A DNA stretch of 64,000 bases from Cystobacterineae bacterium (GTDB lineage: Bacteria > Myxococcota > Myxococcia > Myxococcales > Myxococcaceae): positions 23,713 to 87,712 of the forward strand of contig WQYA01000004.1 in NCBI GenBank assembly GCA_009781495.1. The letters are read 5' to 3'. Shown here one piece after another: positions 16,606-25,112 of this stretch (position 1 is its first letter; every line of letters starts with the position of its first letter). Below the pieces are notes generated by a model. The model worked only from the letters and a program-made list of their open reading frames with translations. It was not told the origin of the DNA and ran no database searches. The translations under genes and the position numbers were made by a program.

Positions 16606-16724
16606 GACGGGGGTGAGGGGGCACCGCGGTTCATTGCGAATGGCGTGCGGAGGTTTCTTTGTCCCATTGGACGGGGGTGAGGGGGTTTTTGCCGGTCAGG
16701 CATAAACCCCCTCGCCCCCAGCTC
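16606..16724. repeat. Dispersed palindromic repeat, copy 2 plus a half copy
   Basis: GGGGGTGAGGGGGTTT (16673-16688) pairs almost perfectly with AAACCCCCTCGCCCCC (16704-16719). The unit matches 7896-7950. A half copy, GACGGGGGTGAGGGGG, lies at 16606-16621. It sits between the convergent ends of nifJ and the DUF481 gene, so it may stop transcription from both sides. Confidence 0.65.
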
Positions 16725-16778
16725 TCTGGCTTCCAAAACGCCTCCCACCAAAGTGTATAAACTTAAGCTAAACCCGCC

Positions 16779-17780
16779 CTAAAACACAGCATCCAACCCC
16801 AGAGACAAAGCTGTGTCGAGCTTCTTCACAGCAACGTCGGCCGGCTGACTGTCATATTTGAATGTCAAAGCGGTACTTACGGAGAAAATGTGGGTGAGGC
16901 GTACGGAAATTTTGGTGGTGGAATTTATCCAAAAACGTTGCACCTCCAGCACATTCAACAACACTTCAAAATCTTCCCCAAAGCTGATGCCCTCTGTCAG
17001 CATATAGCGAAAACTCAAAGCCGCACGCGGCGCGATAATGTTGACATTGGACAGGTTTCTGGATCCATCGGGAATGTCGGCCGGGTCCAACAGGGGAATT
17101 TCAGCGTTGGTCGGGTAATAGCGAAAACGGGACTCATAGGCATAACGAAGACCGAAGTCCGTTGTCAGCAGCATTTTGGGGGCGCTGCCCACTTTGCTGT
17201 CCAACCAAATAACACCCGTTCCAATTTCAGCAAAAGGTCGCGACTCTATGGATTTGATATGATCGAAGTCTATACCCCCAAGCACATAGCCGCTCAGCAT
17301 AGGGTTAAACCTCCTGTCGATACGCAAGTCCACACCCCCCTGCATCGCTATGTCAGAATAATTCTCCGCCGTCCCTAAACGTGCCCGCCCATAGGCGCCA
17401 TAAACCTGGCCCCCAAAAATCCAATCCGCCGTCTTATAGGAAACGGCTACCTTCCCATTCAACGTAATGCTGCTCGCATTCCCATAAAGGAACATGAGGT
17501 TTAAATTGGCAGAAGTCGTCCAAGGGGAGGGGGGCGGCGCATTTTCGTCCACCACAGCAACCGCTTGCGCCTCCGAAGGCTTCAGCGCGTTTTCCATCAG
17601 CTCAACAGCTTTCTGCGCAGCTTCAGCAGCAGCCTGGGCGGCCTTGGCTGCTTGCAAAGCCGCCTCTGCCGTCTGCTCTGCTGAAGGTGCTGCAGGCGTT
17701 TCCTGAGCAGCAGGCGCCAAAGCAGCTTCCTGCGGAGCTTGAGAAAAAAGCAAAGCTGCAACAGCGACTCCAATCCACAT
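16779..17780 (-). CDS. Outer-membrane beta-barrel protein, DUF481 type
   Basis: A 333-residue protein. A short signal peptide (MWIGVAVAALLFSQA) is followed by an Ala/Gln/Glu-rich helical stalk (about 20-75) and a barrel of alternating strands. The start of the barrel, GNASSITLNGKVAVSYKTAD, matches the DUF481 (YdiY-like) pattern, and the chain ends in Phe as outer-membrane proteins do. The salt-stress-related naming of some relatives is not proof of role. It starts at an ATG behind GAAAGGA. It is third in the leftward run after the kinase and regulator genes, so it could be a regulated output. A small TTTTCTC/GAGAAAA hairpin (17797-17819) lies in its leader. Confidence 0.8.
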   Translation of the reverse strand: MWIGVAVAALLFSQAPQEAALAPAAQETPAAPSAEQTAEAALQAAKAAQAAAEAAQKAVELMENALKPSEAQAVAVVDENAPPPSPWTTSANLNLMFLYGNASSITLNGKVAVSYKTADWIFGGQVYGAYGRARLGTAENYSDIAMQGGVDLRIDRRFNPMLSGYVLGGIDFDHIKSIESRPFAEIGTGVIWLDSKVGSAPKMLLTTDFGLRYAYESRFRYYPTNAEIPLLDPADIPDGSRNLSNVNIIAPRAALSFRYMLTEGISFGEDFEVLLNVLEVQRFWINSTTKISVRLTHIFSVSTALTFKYDSQPADVAVKKLDTALSLGLDAVF

Positions 17781-17986
17781 ATGAATGTCCTTTCTTGTGT
17801 TTTCTCAAAACGAGAAAAAACCATGCTGAAAAAATTTTTCAAACCAAAGTGCGTTTTTTTTGCAGTCTCCCTATGGAAACCAACCCCTCTCCCATAATCC
17901 CCTTGGACGGGGTTTTCATGAAAACCCTCTGGAAAATTTGTTCGCTGCCCTGTCGCCTTCTCCCCTTCGGCCTTTGTGTGCAAACC

Positions 17987-19414
17987 TCATGCGGGTTTGT
18001 GGGTCTGTATGTCGTATTGCTGTAACTTGCGGTAGAGCGTCGTTCGGTCAAAACCCAAAATTTGCGCTGCACGCCGCTTGTTCCCGCCGACATATTCCAG
18101 CACCTTTAAAATATAGCGGCGCTCCACCTCATCCATGGGAAGCCAAGTGGCCGGCTCAGCAACATCTATGGTTTCGAGTTTGTCCTTGTGACGAATCCTC
18201 TCCGGAAAATCCTCCAGAGACAAAACCTCTCCCTGGCTGATGGCAATGGCGCGCTCAATGCAATTTTGCAGCTCGCGTATGTTGCCGGGCCATGGGTAGG
18301 CCAACAGACGCTCCATTACCTCGGGGCTGAATCCACGGACGGGTTTCTGGCCTTTGCGTTTTCCAAAACGCTCTACAAAATGCTGCGCAAGCAACAAAAC
18401 GTCGTTGCCCCGCGCACGCAGCGGAGGCAATTCAATGGGAATCACATTGAGACGGTAATAGAGGTCTTCACGAAACTTCTTCGTCTTCACCGCCTCCTCT
18501 AAATCCACATTGGTCGCCGCTACTATGCGCGTCTCAAAACCCACCTCACGGTTGCCCCCTACCGGACGTACCTTCCTCTCCTGCAACGCACGCAACAACT
18601 TGGGTTGCATGCTCAAAGGAAGCTCCCCCACTTCATCCAAAAACAAAGTCCCCTCATTCGCTTCGCGGAATACCCCCATCCTGTCGGAGTGCGCATCCGT
18701 AAACGCCCCCTTCACATGCCCAAATAACTCACTCTCCAACAAAGTCTCCGGCATCGCCCCACAGTTAATCGCAACAAAGGCCCCCTCCTTAAACTCACTT
18801 AAACGGTGCAATGCCCGCGCTACCAACTCCTTTCCTGTCCCACTCTCCCCCGTAATGAGAATGGAAGAGGACAACGCCGCCACACGCTCAATGAGACGAA
18901 ACACTTCTCTCATGGCGGCGCCTTCACCAATCAACTCACCAAACCCCTGCGTCGACGCAATGGCTTTGCGCAAATGCGTCAACTCCTCGCGCATGCTGTA
19001 GTGCTGCACAGCCCTGTCCAACGTCAACGCCAAAGCATCAAACTCAAGCGGCTTGGTAATAAAGTCATAGGCGCCGGCTCGCACAGAAGAAATGGCCGTC
19101 TCTATGCTTCCATAGGCCGTAATAATAATCACCGGTAACCCGGGCCTTAGTTTGCCTATCTCCAAACATAAGTCGATGCCGGAGCTTTGGTTGAGGTTGA
19201 GGTCCGTCACCACCACGTCAAATTTCTTGTCGGCAGCCCCCATACGCTCAAGCGCCTGCTTGGCCGAAGAGCACCAGTCTACTTTGAAATTGCGCGCCTT
19301 CAAATGCAGCCGAATCAGCTCGCCCAACGGCACATCATCATCCACCACCAAAACACGCCCGCGTGGACGCTTCGGCAAAGGCAAAACCGCTTCTGTTCCT
19401 GCGGGTTCTTTCAT
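17987..19414 (-). CDS. NtrC-type sigma-54-dependent response regulator
   Basis: A 475-residue protein. Receiver domain 20-130 is complete: acidic pair Asp25/Asp26, phosphoacceptor Asp71 (VVTDLNLN), Thr99, Lys121 (ITKP). AAA+ domain ~160-390: Walker A GESGTGKE (189-196), sigma-54 loop GAFTDA (236-241) in place of GAFTGA, Walker B LFLDE (257-261). A Fis-type helix-turn-helix ends the protein (GGNKRRAAQILGFDRTTLYR). It should activate sigma-54 promoters after phosphorylation. No histidine kinase gene is adjacent, whereas a Ser/Thr kinase gene lies 160 bp upstream on the same strand; whether the two are linked is inference. No clear -24/-12 promoter was found in the window. Confidence 0.92.
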   Translation of the reverse strand: MKEPAGTEAVLPLPKRPRGRVLVVDDDVPLGELIRLHLKARNFKVDWCSSAKQALERMGAADKKFDVVVTDLNLNQSSGIDLCLEIGKLRPGLPVIIITAYGSIETAISSVRAGAYDFITKPLEFDALALTLDRAVQHYSMREELTHLRKAIASTQGFGELIGEGAAMREVFRLIERVAALSSSILITGESGTGKELVARALHRLSEFKEGAFVAINCGAMPETLLESELFGHVKGAFTDAHSDRMGVFREANEGTLFLDEVGELPLSMQPKLLRALQERKVRPVGGNREVGFETRIVAATNVDLEEAVKTKKFREDLYYRLNVIPIELPPLRARGNDVLLLAQHFVERFGKRKGQKPVRGFSPEVMERLLAYPWPGNIRELQNCIERAIAISQGEVLSLEDFPERIRHKDKLETIDVAEPATWLPMDEVERRYILKVLEYVGGNKRRAAQILGFDRTTLYRKLQQYDIQTHKPA

Positions 19415-19574
19415 GAAACTCCCACTCCATTATAGCCAAGCTCCCCGGCCCGGGAAAGCCCCTCCTTCCCCTTCTCTTGCCGCTTCCCTTTTTCTCGGCC
19501 CCCCTCTCTCCACTTCTTTGTATGTGCGCACGCATGAGCACGTCTTCTTCTTTACACGGCATTGAGGGCTGCCT

Positions 19575-20879
19575 TCAAGCCTTCGCTGAAGGCTGTTTCC
19601 CGTGGCGGCGGAGAATACGCGCCACTTTGCGCGCAACGTCGGTAGGGTCCAAGGGCAGGGGAATATAGTCATGTATGCCAACGCCAATGGAGGTGGTCAT
19701 CAGCTCCAAATCATCTTCGGGCCCACAAAGCACAATGGGGGGGGCCTGCGGGGTTGCCAGCAACTTCTTGCAAACAGCCAAACCTTGCCGGCCGTCTTGC
19801 GCAAGCACCATCACCAATCCATAGCCAATGAGGTTGTCGCCTTGCTGAATGCGGACACTTTTGACAGCAGAAGCCCCAAGCGTTGTCAGCAAAGTGTCGC
19901 GCGAAGCTGCATCCATATTCAACTCCAACAGGGCAACCGGCGGCGCATCCGCATCGCTTAGCCAACACTCAGAAACGGGGCCTGGGACGGGAGTCCTCGG
20001 TGGGCGAGCTGTTTTTAGCCCGCTTTCTTTATAGGCTCGAATCAACTCCTTGCGCATTTCATCTGCTGAAGAAAACCGCGCGCTCCTTTGTTTGGCAAGG
20101 GCACGCATGACAAAGGCTTCCATCGCTACCGGCACCTCCCGCTCAGGAAAAGCTTGACGCAAGGACATGGGCTCACGGTAGAGGTGCGCCGACAATGTCT
20201 CAATGCTGCCATCCGAAACAAAGGGAGGCTGTCCGGAAATTAACTCATATACCACACACCCTAGAGAATATAAATCACTGCGCGCATCCAAATCCACACC
20301 ACGACATTGCTCAGGAGACATATAGGCAGCCGTGCCGTGTACATGCCCCTGCTGCGTCACACGCGGCTCATCCTCGTCGCGCAAAAAAGCAATGCCAAAA
20401 TCCACCACCCTCACAAAATCTTCCCTGGACTCTGTCTTGTTTTCCTCCGTGTTGCAGAGCATAATGTTGGCCGGTTTCAAGTCTCTGTGAATAATGCCCA
20501 GTTTGTGAGCAGAAGAAAGCACATCCAAAATCTGCTCCGTCATGTTGACAATTCGAGGAAGCGACAAAAAACCTTGCACCGCCAATACATCCGTTAGCTC
20601 TATGCCATTAATAAACTCCATCGCAATATAAGGCATCCCCTGGTGAATACCAAAATCATAAATCCGTACGGCATGAGGGTTGTCCAGCTTCGCCAACACA
20701 ATGGCTTCCCGGCGAAAACGCTCCATGGCGTTGTCTTTTTTTACCAAGTGGGCATGCAAAATCTTCAACGCCACCTTGCGCTTCAAATGAAGGTGGGTGC
20801 CCTCATAGACAACACCCATGCCTCCCTTCGCAATGACACGTTCCACCCTAAACTTTCCTGAAATAACCTCTCCTATCAC
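19575..20879 (-). CDS. Ser/Thr protein kinase with C-terminal degenerate receiver domain
   Basis: A 434-residue soluble protein. The eukaryotic-type kinase domain (about 8-280) has a Gly loop AKGGMGVVYEG, Lys39, Glu58, HRDLKPANI with Asp133, DFG at 160-162 and YMSPEQ. After a Pro-rich linker (~290-305), residues ~314-428 fold like a response-regulator receiver (alternating strands and helices; DGRQGLAVCKKLL, then GVGIHDYIPLPLDP where receivers have GADDYLTKPFDP). The N-terminal acidic pair, phospho-Asp and Lys are all missing, so it is a pseudo-receiver, probably for protein docking. No membrane segment, so the kinase is cytoplasmic. GTG start at 20879. Divergent from the cyclase gene with only 59 bases between. 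Confidence 0.88.
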   Translation of the reverse strand: MIGEVISGKFRVERVIAKGGMGVVYEGTHLHLKRKVALKILHAHLVKKDNAMERFRREAIVLAKLDNPHAVRIYDFGIHQGMPYIAMEFINGIELTDVLAVQGFLSLPRIVNMTEQILDVLSSAHKLGIIHRDLKPANIMLCNTEENKTESREDFVRVVDFGIAFLRDEDEPRVTQQGHVHGTAAYMSPEQCRGVDLDARSDLYSLGCVVYELISGQPPFVSDGSIETLSAHLYREPMSLRQAFPEREVPVAMEAFVMRALAKQRSARFSSADEMRKELIRAYKESGLKTARPPRTPVPGPVSECWLSDADAPPVALLELNMDAASRDTLLTTLGASAVKSVRIQQGDNLIGYGLVMVLAQDGRQGLAVCKKLLATPQAPPIVLCGPEDDLELMTTSIGVGIHDYIPLPLDPTDVARKVARILRRHGKQPSAKA

Positions 20880-20938
20880 CCCCCTAGCTTATGTATGAAA
20901 CCTTAGCAGAGACCAGTGAAAACGCCTAAGGAGCCCCC
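20880..20938. promoter_or_regulatory. Shared divergent control region of kinase and cyclase genes
   Basis: Only 59 bases separate the two start codons, so both promoters and any operator must lie here or inside the genes. CCTTAG (20901-20906) and CTAAGG (20926-20931) form a 6-bp inverted repeat 19 bases apart that could be a protein site. AAGGAG (20928-20933) is the ribosome-binding site of the cyclase gene. Confidence 0.4.
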
Positions 20939-22726
20939 ATGTCTCAACTCAATAAGCTCATCCAAACTTTGTTTCCAAGGCTTTTTCACCGCCTCGTCGC
21001 TCTTATTTTTCTCATTACCCTGCCGTTGGCGCTGGGCTTGGCCTGGGCAAATGCCACAGGCTTTTGGGACAGAATCAAACTCTATGTCTTCCGCTTGGAC
21101 AGCGCCTTGTCAGAGCATGCAGCTTCTGAAGTCCTCCACCACCTTGAGCAAGCCCAAAGCCAACTTACCGCTATGGGCATCGCCTTGCTTGAAGGCGGCG
21201 AAACTTCGGATGAGGAGCGCCTCAACCTCGTCGGAAATGTTTTGGCCGAGTCCAAGTTGCTGGACTTCATCGCCGTCTATGGCCCCGACATGCAACGCCG
21301 CCTCGTCGCCAAAGCCCTCGGCTCCATGGACCCGCTTACCCTCCCGGAAAACCTGTCGGAGTTCCGCTTCATTGAAAACAAGGCCGAACGCCTCGGGCTT
21401 GGCAATATTGTGGCCGGGAGCAACGGCCCCATGCTGGAAATCGTCCTGAGGATTTCTGAGCCTACAGAAAACCAAGCCCGCGCCTGGCTCTATTCCCAAA
21501 TGAACCTCAGTGTCTTTTGCAAACTCACCGCGGACTTGCAGGAAAAACTCCCCTTCCGCCCCAACTCGGTTTTTATCATCGACAACGAGGGACGCTTGCT
21601 TGCCCACCCCAATGCCCAACTCCTGGACAAAAAAGAAAACTTCTCCCCCGGCAACCTCTTCGAAACCCTCGGTGGGGTGGCCAGCATCGCCAACTATAAG
21701 GGGGCGGCCGAATTCGAAGAGGGGGGGGTATCCATGATGGGGGCCGTTCTGCCCATCGCCGAGCTCGGTTGGGGTGTGGTGGTAACCCACCCCAGTGAGG
21801 ATGCTTTTAGAGACCTTAAATCCGCCCTCACCTGGACTTTGCGCAGCCTTGTCGCCTGCCTCGCGCTGGCGCTGGTTGCCGGTATTTTTTTGGCCAGGCG
21901 CATCAGCAAGCCCTTGCAATCGCTGAATTTGTCCACACAACTTTTGGCCAAGCGCCAGTTTGAAAACGTCGAGCCCGCCCTCTGTGCGCGCTCGGACGAG
22001 TTTGGACAGCTTGCCAGGTCCTTCGAGCAGATGTTTCTAGAGCTCAAAGCTTATGAGCATCAGTTAATTCAGGAGACCCAAGTCCGTGCGGCGCTCTCGC
22101 GCTATCTGCCTGCCGACATTGTCGAAAACCTCATTCAAAACCCCGGCGCACTCAAACTGGGAGGGGAGCGGCGCTTTGTAACGGTATTATTTTGCGACAT
22201 TATTGGATTTACCTATATTTCGGAGGCCCTGCCCCCTGAAACCGTTGTCTCTTTGCTCAATGAACTTTTCAGTATAGCTACGGAGATTATTCACAAACGT
22301 AAAGGAATTATTGACAAATTTATAGGAGATTGCATTATGGCCGTATGGGGTGTCCCGGAGTCTCGGCCGAACGATGCGGAGATGGCTCTGTTGGCAGCTG
22401 AAGATTTGCGGCGTTGGTTGGAGGTAGGCAACCGGCGGTGGCGTCAAAAATGGGGCGTGGAAATACAGCTGGCAATGGGAATGCACTCCGGGATGGCCGT
22501 GGCCGGTAACATTGGCAGTGAAAAACGTATGGACTATACCGTCATTGGAGACACCGTCAACATCGCAGCCCGTCTTGAAAACTCTGCCCAGGCAGGACAA
22601 ATTTTGGTGAGCGAAGCCACACGCGCCCTCATTAAAGAAGACACTTCCCCCTCTTTCAAACGCGTCGGCGACAAAACCTTGCGCGGAAAGTCCATGACGA
22701 CACTCGTCTATGAGGTGCTGGAATGA
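20939..22726 (+). CDS. Membrane class III adenylate/guanylate cyclase with periplasmic sensor and HAMP
   Basis: A 595-residue protein. TM1 at ~19-37, a large periplasmic sensor (~38-298), TM2 at ~300-320, HAMP (~318-370), then a catalytic domain (~405-595). The metal-binding aspartates are Asp420 (FCDIIGFT) and Asp464 (IGDCIMAVWG). Lys460 and Asp538, at the base-selecting positions, favour ATP, and transition-state residues Asn541 and Arg545 (NIAARLE) are present, so it should be active and make cAMP. The sensor has a Cache-like ending (SVFIIDNEGRLLAHP; AELGWGVVVTHP). ATG 20939 follows AAGGAG. It overlaps the next gene by ATGA. Confidence 0.9.
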   Translation: MSQLNKLIQTLFPRLFHRLVALIFLITLPLALGLAWANATGFWDRIKLYVFRLDSALSEHAASEVLHHLEQAQSQLTAMGIALLEGGETSDEERLNLVGNVLAESKLLDFIAVYGPDMQRRLVAKALGSMDPLTLPENLSEFRFIENKAERLGLGNIVAGSNGPMLEIVLRISEPTENQARAWLYSQMNLSVFCKLTADLQEKLPFRPNSVFIIDNEGRLLAHPNAQLLDKKENFSPGNLFETLGGVASIANYKGAAEFEEGGVSMMGAVLPIAELGWGVVVTHPSEDAFRDLKSALTWTLRSLVACLALALVAGIFLARRISKPLQSLNLSTQLLAKRQFENVEPALCARSDEFGQLARSFEQMFLELKAYEHQLIQETQVRAALSRYLPADIVENLIQNPGALKLGGERRFVTVLFCDIIGFTYISEALPPETVVSLLNELFSIATEIIHKRKGIIDKFIGDCIMAVWGVPESRPNDAEMALLAAEDLRRWLEVGNRRWRQKWGVEIQLAMGMHSGMAVAGNIGSEKRMDYTVIGDTVNIAARLENSAQAGQILVSEATRALIKEDTSPSFKRVGDKTLRGKSMTTLVYEVLE

Positions 22727-25020
22727 GGCGTGTCGTTTTGCTCGGCCTCCTTTTGGGTTCTGCTGCATTCGCTCAACAGCCCAGCATTCCTGAAACCTAT
22801 GTCGTTCAACCCGGCGACACCTGCATGGGCATCGCCAAAAAGTTTTTCGGCAGCGCTTCGGAATACCCGCGCCTCCATCTGTATAACGATATGGGCCCCC
22901 TCCCCCATAACCATAAGCCAGGTTCCATTCTCCGCCTGCGTGCTGTTACACCAGAAGATGCCAAGGGGACGGCTTTGAAGTCCGATGCCCTCCTCACCAT
23001 GTTGCGCGCTACGGTCAACATGCGCGGCGCTAAAATGCGCGAATGGAAATCGGCTGAGCGCAACCAGCCCTTGTTCCGCCTCGACGAGGTGCATACGCTT
23101 TCCAACGCCTCCGCGGACATCCTCTTTAGGGACCACTCCACCTTGCAAATGAAGCAAAATGCCCTCATTGTCATTTATGGCGGAAGCAGCTCCAAAGTCC
23201 GCTCCAAAAAAGCCGGCGGCGTCAAATTGCTGCAAGGAGAATTGGGCGTCTCCCTCGCGGACTTGCGCAAACCCCCCGCAGAAATTGTCACACCTTCCGT
23301 GGAAGTTTCTGTGCGCGCTACCCAGGCCATTGTCGAGGTGGACTCGGAGCAAACCAGCCGCATCAGCGTCCAACAAGGCGAAGCCAAAATAACCGCTCAA
23401 GGCAAATCCGTGCGCCTGAAGTCCGGCCAGGGCATACGCGTTAAAAAAAATACCCCACCGGGGGCCCCTGCGCGACTCCCTTCCCCCCCTACTTGGGAAA
23501 ATTCCCAAATGCATGAGCTCTACCTCGCCTGCGGCACCCAAAAAATCGCCTCCAACCTCCAGTGGAGACCCTCCCCTTTATCCGGTAACCGCTACCGCGT
23601 TGAGGTGGCCCAGGACAGCCAATTCCAAGGCCCTGTACATGAAAAAATAACCGAACACCCGGAATTCCCCCTCTCCGAATTGCCGCCCGGTACGTTCTAT
23701 GTGCGTATGCGCACCCTCAATAAAACAGGCCTCATCAGCCCCCCCTCACCAGCCAAACGCTTGGATATTTTGCAAATAAACGCTACGGATGATTTTCCCT
23801 CGCAACCCCTTGAAACGGAAGACTCCATATCCAAAGTTCCCCTCAGCCTGGCGCTGAATTTGCCCGAAGACATCCAGGTTTTCGTCGACGGAAAACCCGC
23901 TTCGCTGCCTCTGGCGTTTCAACAACCCGGCAACTACCTCCTCGAATTTAGAACCCTGGATGGACAACTGGCCATGCGTAGAGAGGTGGAGGCCATGCCA
24001 CCCAAATCTACCCTGGACATCCACCCCACTCCGACAGGAGAGCCCGAATTGTGGCTGCGCTTCGAAACCCCTGTCCCCGAAGACGCCCAACTTCAGGCCC
24101 TGGGCCTGGGCCAAACCCAAGTCGGCCCCTTCATACGCCAGGACGCGCAGACTTTTAGGGCCGCTGTCTTTGGCCAAAACCCCCATGTCCATGTCCTGTG
24201 GGGGGACTACCCCCTGGGCAGCTTCCAGGAAGAGATGAAAACGCCTCCTCTACCCCCCTCCTCTGATGGGCTACCCCCCTCCCCCCAACCCTCCGCTCGG
24301 GAAAAAACTTCCTTCCCTGAATATGCTCAGTCCACAGCCATCCTCCGCGAGCGTCGGCTGGGAAGCCTGGCTTTGCCCAGCACTTATCTCCCTCAACGCT
24401 TCCAGCTGAACACCGCCATGGACATGGACTTCGTCAAAGAAGCGGATACCCCCCTGCGCCTGGCCGCACGCGTGGATGCCCCTTTCCGGAAAGGCAGTGC
24501 TTTTGCAAACCTAACTCTTGTAAATTCCATAGGAAAAAATAAAACCTTCGCCTATCCAGAATTGGCCATCGGCACACAAATGCAGTTTCCCCTAACCCAA
24601 CACCCCTCCGAGGGGTGGACAGCGGGGTTTGCGGTTGACCTTTCGGGCAACCTCAACATCTACCGCCTCAGCCAAGAAACGCTCTTGCGTTTGCGCGCCA
24701 TGGGGACTTTCGGCTATCAAACGGGAGGGTTTTCTGTGTCCACAACTCAGGGTGTTGCAACAGAATACGCCAATTCCTTGCGTGCGGCTTGGATTGGTTC
24801 TATTTCGGCTTCATGGCGTATATGGCCAAAATTTCTCTTGGCCGCCCAATTGGACGGCCAGAAGACAACCAGCAGGGGCTTTGCCTCGGCTGCGGCAGTG
24901 GGCTTTCGTCTGCTGGTTGGACCTGTGGAGCTTGGGCTGGCGGGCCACGCAGGACTTACTGCAGAAGGAAGGAGCCAATGGGGGGATTATGGTGCTAGTC
25001 TAAGTCTCGGCATTCGATAA
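22723..25020 (+). CDS. Secreted LysM-FecR domain protein
   Basis: A 765-residue protein. Signal peptide (MRRVVLLGLLLGSAAFA), LysM-like domain at ~25-73 (YVVQPGDTCMGIAKKFFG), then a FecR-type beta domain (~95-225; SVEVSVRATQAIVEVDSEQT, ISVQQGEAKITAQGKSVRLK), fibronectin-like strands (~255-345), a Pro-rich linker (~500-530) and a C-terminal part resembling a beta-barrel (~550-765). LysM would bind peptidoglycan, and FecR domains act as periplasmic sensing or scaffold modules. ATG 22723 overlaps the cyclase TGA, so the two proteins are made together and may form one envelope-sensing unit; this is inferred from coupling. The chain ends SLGIR, less typical for a barrel. Confidence 0.82.
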   Translation: MRRVVLLGLLLGSAAFAQQPSIPETYVVQPGDTCMGIAKKFFGSASEYPRLHLYNDMGPLPHNHKPGSILRLRAVTPEDAKGTALKSDALLTMLRATVNMRGAKMREWKSAERNQPLFRLDEVHTLSNASADILFRDHSTLQMKQNALIVIYGGSSSKVRSKKAGGVKLLQGELGVSLADLRKPPAEIVTPSVEVSVRATQAIVEVDSEQTSRISVQQGEAKITAQGKSVRLKSGQGIRVKKNTPPGAPARLPSPPTWENSQMHELYLACGTQKIASNLQWRPSPLSGNRYRVEVAQDSQFQGPVHEKITEHPEFPLSELPPGTFYVRMRTLNKTGLISPPSPAKRLDILQINATDDFPSQPLETEDSISKVPLSLALNLPEDIQVFVDGKPASLPLAFQQPGNYLLEFRTLDGQLAMRREVEAMPPKSTLDIHPTPTGEPELWLRFETPVPEDAQLQALGLGQTQVGPFIRQDAQTFRAAVFGQNPHVHVLWGDYPLGSFQEEMKTPPLPPSSDGLPPSPQPSAREKTSFPEYAQSTAILRERRLGSLALPSTYLPQRFQLNTAMDMDFVKEADTPLRLAARVDAPFRKGSAFANLTLVNSIGKNKTFAYPELAIGTQMQFPLTQHPSEGWTAGFAVDLSGNLNIYRLSQETLLRLRAMGTFGYQTGGFSVSTTQGVATEYANSLRAAWIGSISASWRIWPKFLLAAQLDGQKTTSRGFASAAAVGFRLLVGPVELGLAGHAGLTAEGRSQWGDYGASLSLGIR

Positions 25021-25112
25021 GTTGAAACAATTCAGTATTGATTCCTTTTTTTACCTATGTTTCACTAAGGCATTTCCGGCCAGCAGCAAGGGACCGGCGA
25101 CAAGGAGAACGC

